Of a stretch of 15,697 bases of DNA, positions 7,093 through 15,116 are shown in pieces. Under the pieces are notes generated by a model that was not told the origin of the DNA, searched no databases, and was given only the letters and a program-made list of their open reading frames with translations. The stretch is taken from NCBI GenBank assembly GCA_934101275.1, contig CAKOQM010000031.1:1-15697 (forward strand). The letters are read 5' to 3'. Each line of letters opens with the position of its first letter. Within the stretch, counting starts at the first letter, position 1. The position numbers were made by a program, and so were the translations under genes. Source of the DNA: an uncultured Bacilli bacterium (GTDB lineage: Bacteria; Bacillota_I; Bacilli_A; RF39; UBA660).

Positions 7093-9341
7093 TGTTTAAA
7101 GCAAATCTATATAAATTCCAAGAAAGACATGAAGAAGAAATTTTAAGAAAATGTGCCGACAATGATGAGATAGTATTATATGCACCTACCGGTTCAGGTA
7201 AAACTGTTTTGGCATGTAAATTTATAGGTGACTATTTAGATGAAAATCCTAAGACAGTATTCCTTTGGTTATGTCCGGGTGCAGGTGGATTACAAAGACA
7301 ATCACAAGATAGTTTTGAAGAAGTCACAACAGGGATTCCTTTTGGTGATGTATATGATTTTATTAACGAACCATCACCAGATGGTAAAGTTTACTTTATT
7401 AACTGGGACAAGATTAACAAATCTTCAAATATTGCTTTACAAGAGGGAGAATATAAAGACTTAATGTCTAAAGTTCATTCTTGTCACAATAATAATGTTG
7501 ATATATTTATGATAATAGATGAAGAGCATAAATATAGAGATACCGCAAATGAATATGTTTCCAACATAAATCCAGTTCATGTTTTAAGAATTTCTGCTAC
7601 ACCAATAAGCAAAGGAAATCATACAGAAATAATCGAAGATAATGAGGTTATTGCAAGTGGTCTAATTGCTTCTGGTATTTCAATAAATAATGGTGTTTCA
7701 AAAGCAATTGAAGAAAACAATAATCTAGATGATGATTTATTATTGCTAAGTTTAGCGGATACGAAAAGAAAAGAAATTCAAGCAGAATATGATAAACTTG
7801 GATTGAATATAAGACCTTTGGTTTTAATTCAATTCCCAAATGGTTCTGAAGAATGGATTACAAGAATTAAACAAGAACTTGAAAACATGGGATATGGTCA
7901 AAATTCTGGTTTAGTAACTTCTTGGTTTAGTGGAGATCATCCAGATAATCCAGAAGAAATAAAGAAATTAGATGGACAATATGCTTTCTTGTTATTTAAA
8001 CAAGCAATCGCTACTGGATGGGATTGTCCTAGAGCAAAAATATTAGTTAAACTACGTGAAGGCGGGACAGAAAGATTTAATATTCAAACTGTTGGTAGAA
8101 TTAGAAGAATGCCAGAAAGAAAGCATTATGGAAATGAATTATTAGATAATTGTTATGTGTACACATTGGATAGTGAATTCAAAAAAGGATTGACTAATAG
8201 TCTTAGCGATTCATTTTATACATATCAGTACAAGAAAAAAATGAATGCACCATCATTTACTCTAGAAAAAGAGAGTTTAGATGGTAATGATAGATATGCA
8301 GTAAACCCTAGAGCCGTTGTTGATGTTGTTAGAAAAACAATGTTAAAAGAATGCGATTTAAATAACAATGGTGAGTTGGATAAGACAGAATTAGAAAAGG
8401 CAAAAGGTTATATATTTAGTACAAAACTTAAAACCGAAGCTATAGAGGGTGTTGCTCGTACGACTCATGATATCTTAAAATTGAATACAATATTTGCAGG
8501 TGAACATGAGTTAAATAATCATGATGATGGTTTTATAATCAGAGATGCCAAAAGAAGAATAGCAAGAGCAATTGGTATAGATGAGAATATATCAAACAAT
8601 GCTTTAAGATTATTATTCGGGCCAGAAGATATGCAAATGTCTCTTATGTCTCAAGATGAAAAAGATTTTGAACATGAAAACAAATTATTAAAAGATATGA
8701 AACTTAGAGAATATAATGCTTTCCTAGTTAATAACCGTGACAGGTTAGTCGAAGTATTTAGTAAAATAAATCAAGAAGAAATTGCAGATATAAAAGAGAC
8801 TGAAATTCTAAAAAAAGAATGGTTTATTCCAAACAATCAATATTATAAACAACACAAAAGAATGGAAAGCACAAAAACAATGAATAAAAATGTATTTGCT
8901 GAATATGGAAATAACATTTTAATTTCACCTAATAGAACTTATACAGAATTGGTTTTTGAAGATTGGTGTGAAAAATACAATCCAGTTAAATGGATATACA
9001 AAAATGGTGATAAAGGTGATGATTTCTTTAGTATCGTATATAGAAAAGCATTTAGAAGAAATAACTTTTATCCAGATTATATTATTCAGTTAAATAATAA
9101 TGATGTTTGGATTATTGAAGCAAAAGGTGGATTGAATGCAGATGGTGATTCAAATAATATAGACCAATATGCAAAGAATAAATTTGAAGCATTGAAAGAA
9201 TATGCCAATAAACATAAAAATGTTCATTGGGGATTTGTTAGAGCCGTTGGTAATCAATTATATATGTCAAATACTGAGTGGGATGAAGATGTGACAAACA
9301 GAAATGTTTGGAAACCAATAGAAGTATTTATTCAAGAATAA
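7092..9341 (+). CDS. res: type III restriction endonuclease subunit (Res)
   Basis: The Res subunit: an ATP-dependent SF2 helicase/translocase with a nuclease domain. Together with Mod it cuts unmethylated DNA after sensing recognition sites. 749 residues, intact. Visible motifs: Walker A APTGSGKT (31-38), DEEH box (143-146), SATP (168-171), motif VI QTVGRIRR (332-339), and a C-terminal PD-(D/E)xK nuclease with Asp662, Glu676 and Lys678 (YPDY...IIEAKGG). It is translationally coupled: TAATG overlaps the mod stop, with AAAGGAGGT at 7075-7083. Residues 422-433 (DLNNNGELDKTE) match the EF-hand calcium-binding loop consensus at every key position, flanked by two helix-like segments, between the helicase and nuclease domains. 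I know of no such feature as a standard part of Res. Length is somewhat below that of EcoP15I Res. Family identity is clear. Confidence 0.94.
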   Translation: MFKANLYKFQERHEEEILRKCADNDEIVLYAPTGSGKTVLACKFIGDYLDENPKTVFLWLCPGAGGLQRQSQDSFEEVTTGIPFGDVYDFINEPSPDGKVYFINWDKINKSSNIALQEGEYKDLMSKVHSCHNNNVDIFMIIDEEHKYRDTANEYVSNINPVHVLRISATPISKGNHTEIIEDNEVIASGLIASGISINNGVSKAIEENNNLDDDLLLLSLADTKRKEIQAEYDKLGLNIRPLVLIQFPNGSEEWITRIKQELENMGYGQNSGLVTSWFSGDHPDNPEEIKKLDGQYAFLLFKQAIATGWDCPRAKILVKLREGGTERFNIQTVGRIRRMPERKHYGNELLDNCYVYTLDSEFKKGLTNSLSDSFYTYQYKKKMNAPSFTLEKESLDGNDRYAVNPRAVVDVVRKTMLKECDLNNNGELDKTELEKAKGYIFSTKLKTEAIEGVARTTHDILKLNTIFAGEHELNNHDDGFIIRDAKRRIARAIGIDENISNNALRLLFGPEDMQMSLMSQDEKDFEHENKLLKDMKLREYNAFLVNNRDRLVEVFSKINQEEIADIKETEILKKEWFIPNNQYYKQHKRMESTKTMNKNVFAEYGNNILISPNRTYTELVFEDWCEKYNPVKWIYKNGDKGDDFFSIVYRKAFRRNNFYPDYIIQLNNNDVWIIEAKGGLNADGDSNNIDQYAKNKFEALKEYANKHKNVHWGFVRAVGNQLYMSNTEWDEDVTNRNVWKPIEVFIQE

Positions 9342-9367
9342 GCAACTTTAATAGAGTTGCTTTTTTG
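9340..9367 (+). terminator. terminator of the mod-res operon; site of intron insertion
   Basis: An 8-bp stem AAGCAACT/AGTTGCTT (9340-9347 with 9355-9362), loop TTAATAG and a T6 run. It starts at the res stop codon. The group II intron begins only a few bases after the T-run, an insertion context well known for group IIC introns. Confidence 0.85.
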
Positions 9368-9368
9368 C

Positions 9369-11244
9369 GTGCCGTGCATGGTATATAACTAGGTGGTGAA
9401 AGTCCACTATACGCGTTGGTATCTACGTAGTATTAGGGAAACGCAAAGCATCAATCGTGAGGTTGGGGCCGAAGGAAGCGTGAAACAAAATCGTGGCTCA
9501 ACGAATAGAAACTTGATACAAAGGCTATATGAATGGATGAGGTTACAAAACAAACTAAAGTCCAAAAAGATACACGTAATTTATATAGTAGATCAAGTGA
9601 GTAAACGAGGAAAGTTGTATGTCTTACCACGGGAGGTCTTGCAAACAGTTAAGGAGAACCCTATCAAGAAAACTGGTCGAAAAAAAGGTTTATTGCAAGA
9701 AGTCAGCAGAGGTCATAGTACTAGTGGAAAACTAGGAAGGACTGAACAATTTATAGTGTTTAAGTACACTAAAATTACGTTAATTATTAATCAGAATAAA
9801 TAAAAGGAAATGTAGTAAGCGTATCTTATGAAAAGGAACTCAAAAGAGATAATAGTTAATGTTGAAATTAGAAAGGAAAGAACGAGTATGGAATTACTAG
9901 AGCAAGTACTTAGTGATAATAACATTAAGAATGCTATTGAAAGAGTTGTATCTAATAAAGGTGCAAGTGGAATTGATGGGATGAAAGTAGAAGAATTATA
10001 TTCATACTTTTATGAACATGGTGAAGAACTGAAAGAGCAAATTAGAACTAGGAAGTATAAACCAAGCCCAGTGAGAAGAGTTTATATTCCAAAAGAAAAT
10101 GGAGATAAACGTAGTCTAGGAATACCAGTTGTAGTAGATAGAGTTATACAACAAGCAATAGTACAAGTATTAAGTCCTATTTATGAAAAACAATTTAGTG
10201 AAAATAGTTATGGTTTTAGACCTGGACGTTCATGTGAAATGGCCATAGTAAAATTATTAGAATACTTTAATGATGGGTATACATGGATAGTAGATATTGA
10301 CTTGGAAAAGTTCTTCGACAGTGTGTGTCATGACAAGTTAATTGCTATAATCATGAAAATAATACATGATGGAGAGTTAGTATCATTAGTAAGAAAATAT
10401 CTAGTAAGTGGAGTAATGGAAAATGGAGTAGTTAGTTCAACAAAAGTTGGTACACCTCAAGGTGGAAATCTATCCCCATTACTATCTAATATCATGTTAA
10501 ATGAATCAGATAAAGAACTTGAGAAAAGAGATTTAAGATTTACAAGATATGCAGATGATTGCATAATTGTAGTAAAATCAGAAAAAGCAGCCAATCGAGT
10601 TATGGAAACTATAACAAGATTTATAGAAAAGAAATTAGGTTTAAAAGTCAATGTAACAAAAAGTAAAGTAGCCAGACCAGACCAAATAAAATATTTAGGT
10701 TTTGGTTTCTATACTACAAAGACAGGCATAATAAAGCCTAAGCCACATCTTAAATCTATTCAGAAGTTTAAAAGGAAATTAAAACAACTGACAAAACGCA
10801 GTTGGAGTATTTCTTTGGAAAATAGAATTATAAAGTTAAATCAAGTTATAAGGGGATGGATAAATCACTTTAGAATAGCTGATATGAAATGGGTTATGAC
10901 TAATATAGGACAACACCTAAGAAGAAGAATAATGTGTATCATTTGGAAACAATGGAAAACTTGTAGACATAGACATGAATGTTTATTGAAACTTGGAGTA
11001 TCAAAAGAAAAAGCCAAAAGAACAGCATATAGTAGAGCAAGTTATTGGCATAATTCGATGTCTATTGTACTTCACGTAGCAATATCTAATGAAAGGTTGA
11101 AAAGAAAAGGCCTAGTGACGCCGCTAGAACATTACTTAAAAGTATATACTTTAATATAAATTGAACCGCTGTATACCGAACGGTACGTACTGGTGGTGTG
11201 AGGGGGACAAATTTACAAATTATTGTAGATTTTCTCTACTCGAT
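9369..11244 (+). mobile_element. group II intron with encoded maturase
   Basis: A complete-looking bacterial group II intron of about 1.88 kb. The 5' end is placed at GTGCC (9369), fitting the GUGYG start. Domain I begins with the AACTAGGTGGTGAAAGTCC-type sequence common in Clostridium/Bacillus introns. Domains I-III occupy roughly 9369-9820, and domain IV carries the reverse transcriptase gene. Domain V is at about 11163-11197: ACCGC...GGTGGT base stem with a CGC triad and a GAAC tetraloop. Domain VI follows, with bulged branch-point A at 11238 in CTACTCGAT, ending near 11244 (AY end). Exact ends may be off by one or two bases. The upstream flank is the res terminator; the downstream flank reads as EF-Tu. 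Bases 9370-9887 contain no real gene apart from the intron RNA. Confidence 0.9.
9888..11159 (+). CDS. ltrA: group II intron reverse transcriptase/maturase
   Basis: The intron-encoded protein: it helps the intron fold and splice and reverse-transcribes it during mobility. 424 residues from ATG 9888, which follows AAGGAAAG (9873-9880); an in-frame ATG at 9828 lacks a ribosome binding site and sequences of this family usually start at MELLE. Reverse transcriptase blocks are complete: NKGASGIDGM, the fingers YIPKENGDKRSLGIP, SYGFRPGRSC, VDIDLEKFFD, GTPQGGNLSPLLSN, and the active site YADD at 221-224. The thumb/X maturase domain (RSWSISLENRIIKLNQVIRGWINHF in part) follows. There is no HNH endonuclease domain, so retrohoming would use nicked or single-stranded DNA at replication forks. 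No frameshift or premature stop is seen, so the intron is probably active. A fingers insertion typical of LtrB-type proteins is absent; it resembles the shorter bacterial classes. Confidence 0.95.
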   Translation: MELLEQVLSDNNIKNAIERVVSNKGASGIDGMKVEELYSYFYEHGEELKEQIRTRKYKPSPVRRVYIPKENGDKRSLGIPVVVDRVIQQAIVQVLSPIYEKQFSENSYGFRPGRSCEMAIVKLLEYFNDGYTWIVDIDLEKFFDSVCHDKLIAIIMKIIHDGELVSLVRKYLVSGVMENGVVSSTKVGTPQGGNLSPLLSNIMLNESDKELEKRDLRFTRYADDCIIVVKSEKAANRVMETITRFIEKKLGLKVNVTKSKVARPDQIKYLGFGFYTTKTGIIKPKPHLKSIQKFKRKLKQLTKRSWSISLENRIIKLNQVIRGWINHFRIADMKWVMTNIGQHLRRRIMCIIWKQWKTCRHRHECLLKLGVSKEKAKRTAYSRASYWHNSMSIVLHVAISNERLKRKGLVTPLEHYLKVYTLI

Positions 11245-11245
11245 T

Positions 11246-11455
11246 GATAATTATCGTCCTCAATTTCACATTGATGCCTGTAATGTCACAGGGCGTATTA
11301 CCCTTGAAAAAAATACAGAAAAGGTTATGCCAGGCGAAACAGCTAACGTAACGTTTGAACTAGAAAAAAATGTGGCGATGGAAGTTGGTAGTGATATTAT
11401 CTTAAAAGAAGGTGGCAGAGTAGTAGCAAGAGGTAAAGTTACCGAAATGTATTAA
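11246..11455 (+). pseudogene. tuf: 3' end of an elongation factor Tu gene (domain 3 only)
   Basis: The last 70 codons of an EF-Tu-type gene. DNYRPQF, VTGRITL, the VMPGE turn, VAMEVG and LKEGGRVV line up with the end of domain 3 of EF-Tu. The rest of tuf (GTPase domain, domain 2, start of domain 3) is absent; upstream is the group II intron and then the res operon. The frame entering from the intron (GTG 11198) is intron RNA, not protein. The fragment is also unusually divergent: the nearly invariant FRTTDVTG is HIDACNVTG here, and the terminal IREGGRTVG is LKEGGRVVA. It may be a remnant of a diverged second copy, or the 3' exon of a split tuf whose 5' exon is elsewhere. It has its own terminator but no start or ribosome binding site. 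Confidence 0.85.
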
Positions 11456-11456
11456 A

Positions 11457-11486
11457 AACTTTTTTGAACTTTCAAAGAAGTTTTTT
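11457..11486 (+). terminator. terminator of the tuf fragment
   Basis: A 10-bp stem AACTTTTTTG/CAAAGAAGTT (11457-11466 with 11473-11482, one G-U pair), loop AACTTT, then T-run to 11486. Confidence 0.8.
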
Positions 11487-11488
11487 CA

Positions 11489-11517
11489 TTTACGGTTCTT
11501 TAATTTTTTGTTATACT
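11489..11517 (+). promoter_or_regulatory. promoter of the transketolase-like gene
   Basis: -35 TTTACG (11489-11494), 17-base spacer, extended -10 TG-T-TATACT (TG 11509-11510, TATACT 11512-11517). AAAGGAGG at 11531-11538 precedes ATG 11547. The TTGTTATACTTATAA segment recurs as TTGTTATCCTTATAA before the next gene at about 13555-13569. Confidence 0.6.
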
Positions 11518-11546
11518 TATAAAGAGAATAAAAGGAGGTCTTTTAA

Positions 11547-13526
11547 ATGAATCAAAGTGATATAAAAGCCTTAAATGAATTAAAAATGTTAACGATTGAT
11601 ATGATAAATCGCGCTCGAGTAGGACGACCTGGGACCGTTCTTTCGATGGCACCGGTTATGTATACACTTTTTACCCGTGTTCTTAAAATAGATAATAAAA
11701 ATTTATCTTATTTTAATCGGGACCGTGTCATTTTATCTAATACAGGTTTGACACCTTTATATGACGCTATGTGTCATATGGCGGGCTTTCCTATTAAAAA
11801 AGAAGATCTTATGAGTTATGGTAGGTTAAACGGTCTTCCTGTTACACCTGAACTTCATAATCCTTTCTTTATGGAAGCAACAACCGGCGTTGCGGGAGAT
11901 GGTGTAGGTTTAAGCGTGGGTCTTTCTTTAGCAAGAAGATACATCGAAGCTCTAATTAAAGAAGAAGACGATAAACTTAATTTATATGATTTTACGACAT
12001 ACTGTTTTGTTAGTGATGCGGATATGCAAAGTGGAACGAGCCTAGAATCCTTTTCTTTCGCAGGTAGTCAAAAACTTGATCATTTAGTTTTCTTATATGA
12101 TGCCAATCGCATGAGTATGGAAGGCACTTTAGATACCGTTTTTGATGAAAATTTAACAAAATCTTTTGAAGCTAAAGGATTTTATGTGGATTTTCTAAAA
12201 CAAGATGTTTCTCTTAAAGACATTGAAAAGGCCTTAGAAGGGGCTAAAAAATCGGGCAAACCCGCGCTTCTTATTTTTAATACCCTAATAGGAAAAGATT
12301 CTTTTAACGAAGGAAAAAGTATTTTACACTCTGGTATGTTATCTTTTGATGATACTAATAACTTAAGACGTAAGTATGGCTTATTTTTACCACCTTTTGA
12401 AATATCCAAAGATAGTCTTATTTTTATAGAAAAACAAATGAGCGAACGGATGAAAAAAGTGAAAGACAAATTTGCTGAAAGTTATGCGCGAGCTAAAAAT
12501 ATAAACAGTCAAAATTTGAATGCGATTTTAAATATGTTAGAAACGGGCAGCTGTGATATTGATTTTTCAAGTGATAATTATAAGATTAATGCCGCGTACC
12601 GAGAACCTTTGATTGAAACAAATAATAAAGTGATGAATTTAATTAGTCCAAAAAGTCCTCTTTTTTTAGGTGGAAGTGCCGGTTTAAGTCTTTATAGCAG
12701 AACCAATTTAAATGGATATCAATACATGTCTTATAAAGAACCTAAAGCTAAAAATATCCGTTTTGGTATAAGGGAAAGTGCCATGGGGTATATCACCACC
12801 GGCATGGCCTTATTAGGACTACGTAGTTTTTCATCTACTCTTTTAAGCTATGCTGATAAAATGAAAGACAGCATAAGACTTTCTTCTTTAATGAATCTTC
12901 CTGTTACCTATATTTTTACGCACGATTCTCTTTATAACGCTTTAGAAGGTATTTTACAAATTCCGGTGGAACAATTAGATATGTTACAAATGATTCCTAA
13001 CTTATTTGTGTATCGTCCTAGTGATATTGAAGAGGTCATGGGTTCTTGGGAAGCTATTTTACGCTTTAAAAGGCCAAGTGCTTTAGTTATTACCAAAAAT
13101 GATAGTCCTAAATTACCAAATTCCAATGCTAAAAAAGTAGCGATGGGAGCCTATATCATAAAACCAGAACAAACACGAATTGACGGCATTCTTTTATCCA
13201 GTGGTAGTGAGGTCATAAGTGCTTTACAAATTGCTTATGATTTAGCTTCTAAAGGAAAGGACATCCGAGTTGTTTCGATGCCATCCTTAAGTCTTTTTCA
13301 ATTACAAGATAAAGCCTATCAAGAAAGTATTTTGCCAACAAATGTGAAAACGGTTGTGATAACTTCTTCAAGTGGTCTTTCTTTAAAAGAATATGCCAAA
13401 GATGAAAAGCATTTACTTAATATTTCAGATTATCCAAGTAGTGGCCTTCCAATTGAAGTTTTACAACAAATGAACTTTGATTACGACAGTTTAAAATTAA
13501 AAGTAGAATCTTTATTTTCAAGGTAG
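11547..13526 (+). CDS. tkt: transketolase-family protein, probably catalytically dead
   Basis: Aligns end to end with transketolase (659 residues, normal length), a thiamine-diphosphate enzyme of the pentose phosphate pathway: TPP-binding domain (1-~320), pyrimidine domain (~345-520) and C-terminal domain. Key residues are altered. SGHPG is VGRPG (Arg27), SNGHGS is SNTGLT (65-69), TPGHPE is LPVTPE (97-102), and the GDG..MEG diphosphate/metal motif is SDADMQSG (156-163). SADL is SAGL (377-380), REHxM is RESAM (409-413), and EDGPTHQP is LEGILQIP (466-473), losing Asp and His. Kept are Asp157 and Asn187 (metal ligands), His261, and Glu410, which normally activates the cofactor. Thus nearly all substrate-contacting His are gone while the fold is preserved and the frame is open, with a good promoter and AAAGGAGG. 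It probably lacks transketolase activity. It precedes a sirA-like gene, as tkt does in Bacillus subtilis. Confidence 0.85.
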   Translation: MNQSDIKALNELKMLTIDMINRARVGRPGTVLSMAPVMYTLFTRVLKIDNKNLSYFNRDRVILSNTGLTPLYDAMCHMAGFPIKKEDLMSYGRLNGLPVTPELHNPFFMEATTGVAGDGVGLSVGLSLARRYIEALIKEEDDKLNLYDFTTYCFVSDADMQSGTSLESFSFAGSQKLDHLVFLYDANRMSMEGTLDTVFDENLTKSFEAKGFYVDFLKQDVSLKDIEKALEGAKKSGKPALLIFNTLIGKDSFNEGKSILHSGMLSFDDTNNLRRKYGLFLPPFEISKDSLIFIEKQMSERMKKVKDKFAESYARAKNINSQNLNAILNMLETGSCDIDFSSDNYKINAAYREPLIETNNKVMNLISPKSPLFLGGSAGLSLYSRTNLNGYQYMSYKEPKAKNIRFGIRESAMGYITTGMALLGLRSFSSTLLSYADKMKDSIRLSSLMNLPVTYIFTHDSLYNALEGILQIPVEQLDMLQMIPNLFVYRPSDIEEVMGSWEAILRFKRPSALVITKNDSPKLPNSNAKKVAMGAYIIKPEQTRIDGILLSSGSEVISALQIAYDLASKGKDIRVVSMPSLSLFQLQDKAYQESILPTNVKTVVITSSSGLSLKEYAKDEKHLLNISDYPSSGLPIEVLQQMNFDYDSLKLKVESLFSR

Positions 13527-13582
13527 ATGATTCGACAAAATGTTCTTATCTTTTTTGTTATCCTTATAATAGGAGGCAAAAG

Positions 13583-14008
13583 ATGAGAACATTTTATTTT
13601 TTTGAAATTAAACCTGAATTAATGACGTTATTAAAAGACAATCCTTATGAACTTTTTAAAACCTTAGAAACGATTTATTATGAAAATATGGATGTAGAAA
13701 CCAGTTACTTACTTATTAAACAGCTTATTAATCCAATTCCTATTAAAAGTTTAGATATTCTTTTATTTCGAAAATATAAAGAAAATTATTTTTATACGAA
13801 GTACAAAAATGTTCATTCTTTACATGATGTTTTTAGGAAAGAAAATACCATATTAAAGCTTTATAAAACATATTTGAAGCTAGAAACCAATGTGGTCAAA
13901 CCAAGGTTTTTAGAAGAACTACAAAAAAATCACAACTTCTTTGTGTGTGATTTTAAAGAAAAAGATTATTTTTGGCTTTCTTCGTTATCTTTTAGTATGA
14001 TTGGCTGA
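13583..14008 (+). CDS. sirA: SirA-like protein (sporulation inhibitor of replication family)
   Basis: 141 residues, resembling Bacillus subtilis SirA (YneE), which binds domain I of DnaA and blocks new rounds of replication at the onset of sporulation. The similarity I see from memory: N-terminal YFFEIK, the central KQLINPIPI (SirA has a QPIPI segment at the same place), and the C-terminal FFVCDFKEKDYFWL (SirA: AMDFNSKRYGWL). Gene order supports it: in B. subtilis sirA directly follows tkt. Start ATG 13583 with AGGAGG at 13571-13576. A TTGTTATCCTTATAAT segment just upstream resembles the promoter of the preceding gene, so it may be transcribed separately. Its 3' end overlaps the convergent tmcAL gene by 43 bases. 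No membrane segment. The host may not sporulate, so its role here could be general replication control. Confidence 0.75.
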   Translation: MRTFYFFEIKPELMTLLKDNPYELFKTLETIYYENMDVETSYLLIKQLINPIPIKSLDILLFRKYKENYFYTKYKNVHSLHDVFRKENTILKLYKTYLKLETNVVKPRFLEELQKNHNFFVCDFKEKDYFWLSSLSFSMIG

Positions 14009-15069
14009 TTAGACGCATCAAAAGAAAACACAGAAGTATGAGTAAGCATTCCATAAAGAAGACCGGCTCTTTTTTCAATTTCATAAGCTCTACTTTGATA
14101 ATTTATTTTTAAAGAAGGTTTTAATTCTTTTAAATAGACTTGTCCTTTTTCCTTAAAGCCTAAGATTTTAAGATACGACAAAGGTTCTTTGGCATCTTCT
14201 TTCGTTACGCCGAGTAAAATATGAAGAAGCATGCGATTTAAACGATTATAGGTATAGCGTTTACTTTTTAAATTCTCTAAAAGTTCTGATAGAGAATGTG
14301 AATGCAAAATTTCTTTGCGTAATTTGTTATCCAATCCTTCGGTGACATCCAAGTAACTGTCTAAATGATTATCTGTTAAAATGCGAGCTTTGAGTAATTG
14401 AAAGAAAAGTTTTTCGTCAATTTGAAGAAGATGAATCAAAGATTCTTTAGGCATAAAAGCAGAAACATCTTCTTTATTTTTTAAACGGGCTCTTATATTA
14501 GATGCAGAGATAATAGGGGTATTATCTTTGGTGTCGTGAAAGTCATTTGTTCTTAAAATGGTTTCCCAAGTCATATTATAATGATTTTTTAAAATCGCTT
14601 TTAAATAAGAAACGGCTAAAAGATCATTCGGTTTTAAAGCTTCCTCTTCCTTTAAAGCTTCATTTATTCTTTTCGGATAGGAAGTACCACTTTTTTCTAA
14701 TTTGAAGTTATTTTCAAGCTGTAAAGAGGCGAGTAACCTTAAATGGTTTCTATCTTCCGTTTCACTGCCAAAAATGATTTTTTGAACACCTAACATATGA
14801 AGAAGAGTTATACTCTTTTCGGCAAAGGTATCCGCAGATTGGGTTCCAAATAAAGCCGGAAGTTCCACGACAATATCGACACCATAAAAAAGGGCAATCC
14901 ACGTTTTACTTTCCTTACTTAAAAGACTTATTTGACCTCTTTCTAAAAAATAACCATTTAAACATAAAACAAGAAGAGAATCCGGATATCTTTCTTTAAT
15001 TTTATTTATGTGGTACAAATGACCATTGTGAAAAGGAGAATATTCACAAATAATACCAATAACTTCCAT
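13966..15069 (-). CDS. tmcAL: tRNA(Met) cytidine acetate ligase TmcAL
   Basis: Homologue of B. subtilis YlbM/TmcAL, which activates acetate with ATP and acetylates the wobble cytidine of elongator tRNA-Met (ac4C34), securing AUG decoding. 367 residues, slightly shorter than the usual ~400. The nucleotidyltransferase motif EYSPFHNGH is at residues 9-17 (the HxGH-type ATP site; usually EYNPFHNGH), followed by NGYFLERG (38-45; usually SGNFVQRG), the VDIVVELP strand (64-71), FGSE (100-103) and the downstream SASNIRARL segment (usually SATAIR) that closes the catalytic domain. Reads leftward; ATG complement at 15067-15069, preceded by GAGGTGA. It is convergent with, and overlaps, the SirA-like gene by 43 bases, and divergent from ylbN, as in Bacilli where ylbM, ylbN and rpmF are neighbours. 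Confidence 0.93.
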   Translation of the reverse strand: MEVIGIICEYSPFHNGHLYHINKIKERYPDSLLVLCLNGYFLERGQISLLSKESKTWIALFYGVDIVVELPALFGTQSADTFAEKSITLLHMLGVQKIIFGSETEDRNHLRLLASLQLENNFKLEKSGTSYPKRINEALKEEEALKPNDLLAVSYLKAILKNHYNMTWETILRTNDFHDTKDNTPIISASNIRARLKNKEDVSAFMPKESLIHLLQIDEKLFFQLLKARILTDNHLDSYLDVTEGLDNKLRKEILHSHSLSELLENLKSKRYTYNRLNRMLLHILLGVTKEDAKEPLSYLKILGFKEKGQVYLKELKPSLKINYQSRAYEIEKRAGLLYGMLTHTSVFSFDASNQPIILKDNEESQK

Positions 15070-15087
15070 AAAGTCACCTCTTTTTTT

Positions 15088-15116
15088 AGTTTATCAAAAA
15101 CAGAGACTTGTGTAAA
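15088..15116 (-). promoter_or_regulatory. promoter of tmcAL
   Basis: On the minus strand: -35 TTTACA (complement 15111-15116), 17-base spacer, -10 TAAACT (complement 15088-15093) preceded by TGA, an extended -10. The -35 overlaps that of the opposite promoter. Confidence 0.6.

Noticed and set aside
9393..9803. 136-codon ORF in the first part of the intron
   Set aside because: It lies in the structural RNA domains of the group II intron and has no plausible protein similarity or ribosome binding site.
9828..9887. Upstream start of the maturase at ATG 9828
   Set aside because: No ribosome binding site there; ATG 9888 has AAGGAAAG and matches the family's usual start.
11198..11245. Start of a separate 85-residue protein at GTG 11198
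   Set aside because: These bases are domain V/VI of the intron; only the part after the intron end resembles EF-Tu.
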